A DNA stretch of 20,470 nucleotides from Desulfuromonas sp964536375 (GTDB lineage Bacteria > Desulfobacterota > Desulfuromonadia > Desulfuromonadales > Desulfuromonadaceae): contig CAZHXF010000046.1 in NCBI GenBank assembly GCA_964536375.1, forward strand, positions 1 to 20,470, in the 5' to 3' direction. Below the pieces are notes generated by a model, which did no database searches, was not told the DNA's origin, and saw nothing but the letters and a program-made list of their open reading frames with translations. Below are positions 14,602 to 20,470 of the stretch, piece by piece; position 1 is the first letter of the stretch; the number at the start of each line of letters is the position of its first letter. Position numbers and translations under genes: made by a program.

Positions 14602-15501
14602 CTAAATACCTTCAGGGAATACTTTCAACAACTTAAAATCACCCCGATCTTCCAGTTGATGCTCAGGGTCATAACTGGCAATAGCCAGCAATTTATCGTC
14701 GTAATATAGAGCAACCCGATCACCATCTTGCAGTATACAGCTATCAATCAAATCAGCAACCAGCGGAGGGATCCCATGCAACAACCGTTCTCGACCACTT
14801 GCGGCTACAACTAGGATAGTCATTGTCTGCAATGCTGCAGTCGCTGGCAGCAGCTGGAAATCACCATCGACCAGTGCATCCATAGTAATAGCCATAGACT
14901 CATCGAAACATCCGCTGCGAATACGCCGCAAGCTAGTCATACAGGCACCACAACCTAACTGCTGACCGATATCATGGCACAGGGTTCTTATGTAAGTTCC
15001 CTTAGAACAATCGACCGCAATCGTAACCTCAGGACCATCGATATGTTCAACATCCAATCGGTTGATGGTTATCTGGCGTTTCTGGCGCTCAACCTCAACA
15101 CCTTGACGTGCGAGGCGATAGAGGGGGACTCCATTCTGCTTCAGTGCCGAAAACATTGGCGGCACCTGTTCAATAATTCCAACAAAATCGGCACAGGCTT
15201 GGCGAATCATCTCTGCAGTGACATGCGCTGCACAGTCTTCACTAATTACTGCACCAGTAATATCCTGAGAATCGGTCACCTTGCCTAAGATAAAAGTAGC
15301 TTGATACCCTTTTTCACTAGCAACCAGGTATTCTATCAAGCGAGTACATTTACCTATGCCGATCACTAACAACCCAGTTGCCAGAGGGTCCAGTGTACCC
15401 GCATGCCCAACACGTTTAACCTTACAGACATGACGCACCCTCTGTACTACAGTATGCGATGTCAACCCCTGAGGTTTATCAATGACCAGTAAGCCATGCA
15501 T
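14602..15501 (-). CDS. truB: tRNA pseudouridine(55) synthase TruB
   Basis: The 299-residue enzyme isomerises U55 of the tRNA T-loop. Motif I is at the N-terminus (GLLVIDKPQGLTSHTVV, 3-19), and the catalytic Asp is D38 in GHAGTLDPLATGLL. Next come the Y-containing segment EKGYQATFILGKVTDSQD (about 63-80) and the CSKGTYIRTLCHDIG block (about 164-178), with a PUA-like C-terminal part. Its start lies just past the nrnA stop (two bases between them), so the two are cotranscribed. A weak 5-bp hairpin (AGACC/GGTCT on the minus strand) with a short T-run overlaps its stop region and might be an imperfect terminator before the rpsO leader. Confidence 0.95.
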   Translation of the reverse strand: MHGLLVIDKPQGLTSHTVVQRVRHVCKVKRVGHAGTLDPLATGLLVIGIGKCTRLIEYLVASEKGYQATFILGKVTDSQDITGAVISEDCAAHVTAEMIRQACADFVGIIEQVPPMFSALKQNGVPLYRLARQGVEVERQKRQITINRLDVEHIDGPEVTIAVDCSKGTYIRTLCHDIGQQLGCGACMTSLRRIRSGCFDESMAITMDALVDGDFQLLPATAALQTMTILVVAASGRERLLHGIPPLVADLIDSCILQDGDRVALYYDDKLLAIASYDPEHQLEDRGDFKLLKVFPEGI

Positions 15502-15503
15502 AG

Positions 15504-16472
15504 TTAGCTGTCAACCGGCAATAGCAAAGCTATATGCTGAAAAGCCTTATCTAAAACCTCAGCAACAGTGCCTTGCAACTCTGCACCGGCAGCATTGTGA
15601 TGTCCACCACCGCCAAGCTCACGCGCCAGAGAACCGACATCCACTTTACCTTTTGAGCGCATCGATAACTTAAATGTTGTTAACGCTGCTTGACGCAAGA
15701 AAAATGCAACTTCGACACCATTTACAGAACGGGGATAATTGACAAAACTATCAGCAAATTCGGCGCCAACGCCTACCTGATCAAACATTTGCTGGGTAAC
15801 ATACATACCGGCACAACGACCACAGGGTGAAACTTTCAGCGTGTTCAATGCCAGCCCTAGTAGCTGCAAACGCTCAACCTCTTGGCTTTCATACAAACCA
15901 CCAGCCACATACCATGGATCAACACCAGCGGCAACCATCTCACCAGCAATGGCAAAAGCCTCGCTGTTAGCACTGGAATAACGGAATGAGCCAGTATCAG
16001 AGATAATAGCAGTGTAGATACATAGCGCAACTGCAGGGGAAAAGCTGTAATCAAGCCCCTTCAGGATACGGTATAAAATAGCCGCAGTAGCACTGGCTTG
16101 AATATCGACAAAATAAATATCGCCAAAATCTTCTGAAAACGGATGATGATCAACATTTATCAATGTTTTACACCGTGGGCGGACATCCAAGCGAGCACGG
16201 CGCAACTCACCAACGTCCAAAACAAAAGCGACGTCAAATGTCTGACCATCTTGCAATGAATTAACCACCCGATCGGCACCAGGCAAAAAAGATAATTTAT
16301 CTGGCACTGCATCAATATTGAATGCCGTAGCCTGTTTACCCATCTCCTGCAGGGCATTAACCAACGCTAAAGTAGAAGCTAATGCATCTCCATCCGGTCC
16401 CTCATGAGCAAGGACGAGAAAAGTTTCCCCGGCACGTATCGCTTCTATGGTTTTATTCAGCATCTTCACCAT
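15504..16472 (-). CDS. nrnA: DHH/DHHA1 phosphoesterase, NrnA-like nanoRNase/pAp phosphatase
   Basis: The 322-residue protein has the two-domain layout of bifunctional oligoribonuclease/3'-phosphoadenosine 5'-phosphate phosphatase. The DHH domain carries HEGPDGDA (23-30), DVGELRR (86-92), NVDHHP (106-111) and SDTGSFRYS (158-166), which supply the Mn-binding Asp and His residues. The DHHA1 domain ends with GGGGHHNAAGAEL (287-299). It degrades short RNA oligomers and pAp in the cytosol. It overlaps the rbfA 3' end by 20 bases. The ATG at 16472 is taken as start; ATG 16463, three codons inside and with GGTG just upstream, is an alternative. Its place between rbfA and truB is usual for bacteria that carry this enzyme. 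Confidence 0.93.
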   Translation of the reverse strand: MVKMLNKTIEAIRAGETFLVLAHEGPDGDALASTLALVNALQEMGKQATAFNIDAVPDKLSFLPGADRVVNSLQDGQTFDVAFVLDVGELRRARLDVRPRCKTLINVDHHPFSEDFGDIYFVDIQASATAAILYRILKGLDYSFSPAVALCIYTAIISDTGSFRYSSANSEAFAIAGEMVAAGVDPWYVAGGLYESQEVERLQLLGLALNTLKVSPCGRCAGMYVTQQMFDQVGVGAEFADSFVNYPRSVNGVEVAFFLRQAALTTFKLSMRSKGKVDVGSLARELGGGGHHNAAGAELQGTVAEVLDKAFQHIALLLPVDS

Positions 16473-16809
16473 GCTCTATCTGTTGAATAATTTTTTCAAT
16501 ATGGTTACCGTAGGCTACCGATTTATCAAAGATAAAGGTAAGTTCTGGCACATGGCGCAATTTTAACCGTTTACCAAGTTCACGGCGCAGGTAGGCAGAA
16601 GCACTTTCAAGCCCCTTTTGTGTCTGTTCAATATCAGCATCTTCACCCATTACGGTGAAATAAACCTTAGCGATGCGCAGATCGGTTGTAACATCTACCG
16701 ACATAAGGGTTACAAAACCAACCCGAGGATCACGTAATCCGCGCAAAATTATGTCTGATAAATCTTGTTGAATTAGCTCTCCAACTCTTACAGAACGCTG
16801 ACTAGCCAC
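16453..16809 (-). CDS. rbfA: Ribosome-binding factor A
   Basis: RbfA is a small KH-fold factor that helps mature the 30S subunit and 16S 5' end. The sequence shows SQRSVRVGELIQQDLSDII, RDPRVGFVTLMSVDVTTDL, AKVYFTVMG and LRHVPELTFIFDKSV, with a conserved C-terminal helix. I chose the GTG at 16809 (118 residues). It is preceded by AGGA with a seven-base spacing, and the protein then begins (M)ASQRSVRVGE as homologues do. The longer frame from ATG 16893 would add 28 hydrophobic residues and would start in the loop of the infB-rbfA terminator hairpin, so it is not credible. It lies downstream of infB and overlaps nrnA. Confidence 0.92.
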   Translation of the reverse strand: MASQRSVRVGELIQQDLSDIILRGLRDPRVGFVTLMSVDVTTDLRIAKVYFTVMGEDADIEQTQKGLESASAYLRRELGKRLKLRHVPELTFIFDKSVAYGNHIEKIIQQIEHGEDAE

Positions 16810-16861
16810 AGGTTCATCCTTTTCTATTAAATATGTAACCAACAAAAAAACGACTCCAGAT

Positions 16862-16903
16862 AAAAACTGCCAGTAAACACGCAAAAAACGCATCCACTGG
16901 CAG
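16862..16903 (-). terminator. Intra-operon terminator-like hairpin between infB and rbfA
   Basis: CTGCCAGT (16867-16874) and ACTGGCAG (16896-16903) are perfect 8-bp arms around a 21-base loop. On the minus strand the second arm is followed by five Ts (16866-16862). The hairpin starts 23 bases past the infB stop and ends about 50 bases before the rbfA GTG, so it could partly terminate infB transcripts and lower expression of rbfA-nrnA-truB. The large loop makes it a moderate-strength candidate. Confidence 0.6.
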
Positions 16904-16926
16904 ATACCATAGCCGTGATTTAAGCT

Positions 16927-19794
16927 TTACAGCTCAGTTTTATGCGCTTCCATCTCGTAGGCCTCTATAACATCACCAACCTTGAGATCGTTATATTTTT
17001 CCAGACCAATACCACACTCGTAACCGGTAGCAACCTCTTTAGCATCATCTTTAAAGCGCTTAAGAGAGTTCAGTGAACCCTCCCACACTACTATGCTATC
17101 ACGCACCAAACGTACTTGCGCGTTACGCGTCACCTTACCATCAGTTACCATACAACCAGCGATGGTACCAACCTTCGACACGCTGAAGATTTCGCGTACT
17201 TCAACACGACCAAGACTCTTCTCACGCAGTGTCGGAGCTAGCAGGCCTTCCATAGCATCATGGATATCGTTAACAGCATCATAAATAATGCTGTACAAGC
17301 GGATATCAACACCCTCTTTCTCTGCAAGTTGTGCCGCCTTAGGTTCTGGACGCACGTTAAAACCGATAATAATTGCATCAGATGCCGAAGCCAGCGAAAC
17401 ATCGCTTTCAATAATTCCACCAACACCGGTATGTACTACGGTCAAACGACAACTTTCGGTAGTCAACTTGGATAAAGAGTCTTTCACGGCCTCGACCGAG
17501 CCCTGAACATCTGCTTTTACGATTACTTTTAGCTCTTCAACATTACCCGCCTGAATGCGCGCATATAACTGATCTAACGACAAACGACTGTTTTGCGCCA
17601 ACTCAGCTTCACGTAATTTATGCTGGCGATGCATAGCTACCTCTTTAACAGCTTTCTCATTTTCCAAAGCATTCAAGGTATCACCAGCTTCAGGAACACC
17701 CTGCAAACCGGTAACCTCTACAGGGACAGAGGGACCAGCTTCTTTAATAGTTTGCCCACGATCATTGGTCATGGTACGTACCCGACCGTAATGAATACCA
17801 GCGACGATTGGATCACCAATCTTCAACGTTCCGTCCTGCACCAAAACCGTAGCTACCGCGCCACGACCTTTGTCTAAACGCGCCTCTACAATAGTACCAC
17901 GACCGCGCTTAGTTGGGTCGGCACGCAATTCCAACACTTCTGCCTGCAGCAAAATCATTTCGAGCAATTGATCCAGATTGGTGCGCTGCTTAGCCGACAC
18001 CTCTACGAAAATAGTCTCACCGCCCCACTGCTCAGGCACCATTTCAAATTCGGTCAACTCCTGCATAACACGCTCAGGATTAGCTCCCTCTTTATCCATT
18101 TTATTCACGGCTACAATGATCGGCACACCGGCAGCCTTAGAGTGGCTGATCGCCTCTTTAGTCTGGGGCATAACTCCATCATCTGCAGCAACAACAAGAA
18201 CCACAATATCGGTAACCTGAGCGCCACGTGAACGCATGGCTGTAAAAGCCTCATGCCCTGGAGTATCGAGAAAAGAGATAGTCTTATCGTGAACCTGAAC
18301 ATCGTAAGCACCGATATGCTGGGTAATACCGCCAGCTTCTCCATCAGCAATTTTTGCTTGACGAATGGCATCCAACAAACTGGTTTTACCATGATCAACG
18401 TGACCCATGATAGTTACCACTGGTGGACGCTCTTCCTGATGCGCAGAGGCTTCCTCCGTAGGGATTTTATCATCCTCAGCCGACAAAACACTCAATTCAT
18501 CAAAGGCGACATTTTCCACCTCATACTTAAAATCAGCAGCGAGAATCGATGCACTTTCAAAATCCAGCGGGTGGTTTATAGTAACCATTGTACCTTGACG
18601 CATCAGCTCACGAATCAAATCGTTTGCCTTAACACCCATACGCTTAGCCAACTCACCGACGGTAATAACATTGCTAATACGAATTATACGTTTAATAGCC
18701 TTAGGAACAGTAATCTCGGTCTTTTTGGCTACCTTTGGCTGTTTTTTGCCGCGCCGACCACGCCCTAAACGATCTGGTTCAAAGACCTCCATACGATCCC
18801 GCTTGCGCCGTTGACCATCACCAGAATTCGCACCAGCAGCATAATCAGTACCCTTGCCAACCTTCTTCTTTTTTCTCGTTCCGCGATCCTTCTGAGAATC
18901 TGACAATGGCGCCTCAGGAGCTAGTGCGGGGCGTGAGGCAGAAGGTCTAGCACTTACTGGACGAGGACTGCCAGCATCAGGACGACCAGTTGCGGGACGA
19001 CCAGTTGCGGGACGACCGGTAGCGGGACGACCAGCAGCAGCGGGACGTGCATCTGCAGAATTTGGCCTACCAGCTTGAGGATTACGCGTTTGTTGCGGCT
19101 TGCGCCCACGCTGATTTTGCTCACCACGTAGTGCTGATTTGGGCAACTCTACCCGGCCGAGAATCTTGGCACCACTGCCTGGGGTACGAGCACTGCCTTT
19201 AGCTTCATCAGCAGTTGAAACTATTGCTGCCACATTGCGCGTTGCTGCTTTGCGCTTAGGGGCCGGCTGAGCGGTGACAGGGGGAGCTACAACGGCAGCC
19301 TCTTTCTGAGCAACAGCCGGTGTTGTTTGGTTTTCCTCTGAAGACAATAGCGGTTCTGCTATCGGTGTGGTCTCTTCTGATTGTGCAACCACCCCAGTCT
19401 TAGGTTTAATTGGTTCAGGGACCACAGCCTGTTCAGGTGGTACAGACTGCTGTGCTGCAACAACTTCTATTGCTTCAGCGGCTACTGGCTCAACACTAGC
19501 TTCGACCTCAGGCGCAACGGAAGTAACTGGCGCAACTTCCGGCTCGTCTACTTCCTTAGCTGGTTCAACCATCCGCCGACGGCGGATAAGACCAGTGCTG
19601 ACTCTTTGCTCTTCAAAGGTAACATTGGGTTCAGTTGGCGTTTTCTTGCCCTGTTCAATATTACGTACAGCTTCTTCATCAACTACACTCATATGGCTTT
19701 TTGCCTCAATTCCTGCCTGTTGCAGACGTTCGAGTAAATCTTTATTTTCCACGCCCATCTGTTGTGCTAGTTCATAGATCCTAATTTTCGCCAT
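16927..19794 (-). CDS. infB: Translation initiation factor IF-2
   Basis: The 955-residue GTPase positions initiator fMet-tRNA on the 30S and promotes subunit joining. An IF2_N module is at 1-50, and a long Pro/Ala/Glu and then basic linker runs to about 365. A second IF2_N-type segment follows (about 367-420, VITVGELAKRMGVKANDLI). The G domain has GHVDHGKTS (464-472), DTPGHEAF (510-517), NKMD (564-567) and SAK (600-602). Domains II-IV run from about 628 to 955, including the fMet-tRNA-binding C2 region near the end. The linker holds three and a half copies of a GRPAT pentapeptide (about 255-275), encoded by a 15-bp tandem repeat. The ATG at 19794 overlaps the stop of the YlxR gene by one base (TGATG), showing translational coupling. 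Confidence 0.97.
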   Translation of the reverse strand: MAKIRIYELAQQMGVENKDLLERLQQAGIEAKSHMSVVDEEAVRNIEQGKKTPTEPNVTFEEQRVSTGLIRRRRMVEPAKEVDEPEVAPVTSVAPEVEASVEPVAAEAIEVVAAQQSVPPEQAVVPEPIKPKTGVVAQSEETTPIAEPLLSSEENQTTPAVAQKEAAVVAPPVTAQPAPKRKAATRNVAAIVSTADEAKGSARTPGSGAKILGRVELPKSALRGEQNQRGRKPQQTRNPQAGRPNSADARPAAAGRPATGRPATGRPATGRPDAGSPRPVSARPSASRPALAPEAPLSDSQKDRGTRKKKKVGKGTDYAAGANSGDGQRRKRDRMEVFEPDRLGRGRRGKKQPKVAKKTEITVPKAIKRIIRISNVITVGELAKRMGVKANDLIRELMRQGTMVTINHPLDFESASILAADFKYEVENVAFDELSVLSAEDDKIPTEEASAHQEERPPVVTIMGHVDHGKTSLLDAIRQAKIADGEAGGITQHIGAYDVQVHDKTISFLDTPGHEAFTAMRSRGAQVTDIVVLVVAADDGVMPQTKEAISHSKAAGVPIIVAVNKMDKEGANPERVMQELTEFEMVPEQWGGETIFVEVSAKQRTNLDQLLEMILLQAEVLELRADPTKRGRGTIVEARLDKGRGAVATVLVQDGTLKIGDPIVAGIHYGRVRTMTNDRGQTIKEAGPSVPVEVTGLQGVPEAGDTLNALENEKAVKEVAMHRQHKLREAELAQNSRLSLDQLYARIQAGNVEELKVIVKADVQGSVEAVKDSLSKLTTESCRLTVVHTGVGGIIESDVSLASASDAIIIGFNVRPEPKAAQLAEKEGVDIRLYSIIYDAVNDIHDAMEGLLAPTLREKSLGRVEVREIFSVSKVGTIAGCMVTDGKVTRNAQVRLVRDSIVVWEGSLNSLKRFKDDAKEVATGYECGIGLEKYNDLKVGDVIEAYEMEAHKTEL
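18981..19031. repeat. 15-bp tandem repeat in the infB linker
   Basis: GACGACCAGTTGCGG at 18981-18995 and 18996-19010 is identical; a third copy at 19011-19025 has two changes, and a fourth begins at 19026 and diverges. It encodes the repeated GRPAT units of the disordered IF-2 linker, a place where length variation is tolerated. Confidence 0.85.
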
Positions 19795-20390
19795 CAGAGT
19801 TCCCCCATTACATACTTATATCGTTGCAGCTCTTGATTTAATGTTTGCGCCAACGGACTCTTTGTCACAGCCAAGACACTCCGCTCCGACAAGCCTAAAG
19901 CCTGGCCCATTGTCGCTTTATCAAAACACTCGAGCAGTGGTACCCCAGCACGCGCTGCCTGTTGACGCACCTTTGAACCAATACCTTGCGTAACGTCCGT
20001 AGCCAGTAAAACAAAGGCTATATCACGTGCATCACGCAGTGTCGACAACACTAGCTGACTCCCACTCGCAACCAAACCGGCTTTTCGTGCCATCCCCAAC
20101 AGATTTAAAACTCTGGTGGTGACCTGCGCCTTCAAAGAACTAATCAGCTGGTCTACATCTATGCTTACTTGAGTATTTTTATACGAGCGTACAAACGCAT
20201 TGCGCTGTACTGCTCGAGTAATACATTCCTGAGTAAAACAGGTGTAACTACCACGTCCGGGCAATTTATGCTGATAATCGACCAGTATAGCACCATCAGG
20301 TGCTACAACATAACGAATCAATTCGTCTTGGGCAGCACTTTCACGACAGGCAATACAGGTCCTAACACTGTTACGTGTTTTTTTTACCAA
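19794..20390 (-). CDS. ylxR: YlxR (DUF448)-L7Ae fusion protein
   Basis: The 198-residue protein joins two RNA-binding modules. Residues about 6-80 are YlxR/DUF448, with RTCIACR (C12, C15), a KLPGRGSYTC motif (C51) and a further Cys (EC, 56). Residues about 92-190 are an L7Ae/L30e/YlxQ-type domain starting LNLLGMARKAGLVASG. In Bacillus these are separate neighbouring genes, and YlxR (RnpM) modulates RNase P; the fused form between nusA and infB is familiar in deltaproteobacteria. The start is a TTG at 20390, with AGGAG nine bases upstream inside the end of the preceding gene. It is coupled to infB by a one-base overlap. A role in RNA processing or transcription-translation control is likely but unproven. 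Confidence 0.9.
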   Translation of the reverse strand: MVKKTRNSVRTCIACRESAAQDELIRYVVAPDGAILVDYQHKLPGRGSYTCFTQECITRAVQRNAFVRSYKNTQVSIDVDQLISSLKAQVTTRVLNLLGMARKAGLVASGSQLVLSTLRDARDIAFVLLATDVTQGIGSKVRQQAARAGVPLLECFDKATMGQALGLSERSVLAVTKSPLAQTLNQELQRYKYVMGEL

Positions 20391-20396
20391 AAAATA

Positions 20397-20470
20397 TTAC
20401 TCCTGCTTGTCCGTAGCTTCTACATCTGCTTCTACATCTGCTTCTACATCTGCTTCTACATCTGCTTCTA
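20397..20470 (-). CDS. nusA: 3' end of probable nusA, with repetitive acidic tail
   Basis: Only the last 24 codons are in the window, ending at TAA 20399-20397. They read as repeats of Glu-Ala-Asp-Val, then EATDKQE. No NusA domain is visible here; the name comes only from position, since nusA conventionally precedes ylxR-infB. Acidic, low-complexity tails after the KH/AR domains of NusA are common. Its final AGGAG serves the next gene's TTG start, seven bases past the stop. Confidence 0.6.
   Translation of the reverse strand, partial: EADVEADVEADVEADVEATDKQE
20412..20470. repeat. 12-bp tandem repeat at the window edge
   Basis: The 12-bp unit GCTTCTACATCT recurs without change at least four times and continues off the right edge. 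It lies in frame in the acidic tail of the probable nusA gene (Glu-Ala-Asp-Val units on the minus strand). Perfect in-frame repeats suggest length variation by slippage. Confidence 0.9.

Noticed and set aside
16810..16893. Hydrophobic N-terminal extension of RbfA, as if a signal or membrane anchor
   Set aside because: It overlaps the infB terminator hairpin and lies upstream of a well-placed Shine-Dalgarno and GTG matching the family start.
20412..20470. Short regular repeats as a possible CRISPR array
   Set aside because: The 12-bp units are contiguous with no spacers and are in frame with an acidic protein tail.

Overview
The window looks like chromosomal DNA from a Desulfuromonadia-type (Geobacter/Desulfuromonas/Pelobacter-like) anaerobic deltaproteobacterium. 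Three things suggest this: a nusA-ylxR/L7Ae-infB-rbfA-nrnA-truB-rpsO-pnp translation cluster in that lineage's order; a multiheme membrane redox pair of the cytochrome bd superfamily beside a CcdA-type thioredoxin-like membrane protein; and a TPR protein of a kind common in that group. The genus is an inference. Base composition is moderate and fairly even. No rRNA, tRNA, CRISPR array or intact mobile element was seen.

Left part (1-5657): a minus-strand TPR/acidic-linker protein runs off the left edge. It is divergent from a plus-strand DUF1015 gene, which is followed by a small possible ORF and a stand-alone J-domain protein. A convergent ABC-F ATPase follows, and then a divergent cysteine-cluster protein (YkgJ/YcgN type).

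Middle (5658-9824): ccdA on plus; then about 370 bp of non-coding DNA holding a decayed IS200/IS605-type transposase tail and hairpins; then, on minus, a translationally coupled pair. The pair is a CydA-like membrane protein carrying three c-type haem sites and a second membrane subunit that appears to be its paralogue (CydA-CydA'-like). CcdA could supply reductant for maturing the c haems.

Right part, all on minus: dut, a YbeD/DUF493 gene, a YciO/Sua5-family gene and an unknown protein with a Cys-rich tail form a tightly overlapped operon with a recognisable promoter. Upstream of it lies the long translation/RNA-metabolism cluster: pnp with its terminator and an elaborate leader; rpsO with a long hairpin terminator; truB, nrnA and rbfA; an intra-operon terminator-like hairpin; infB; ylxR-L7Ae; and the tail of probable nusA, ending in a 12-bp tandem repeat at the window edge.

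I see no wholly new defence or mobile system. The items most worth checking are the CydA/CydA'-like triheme pair, the structured pnp leader with an anti-Shine-Dalgarno element, the unknown Cys-tailed protein in the YciO operon, and the infB-rbfA terminator.
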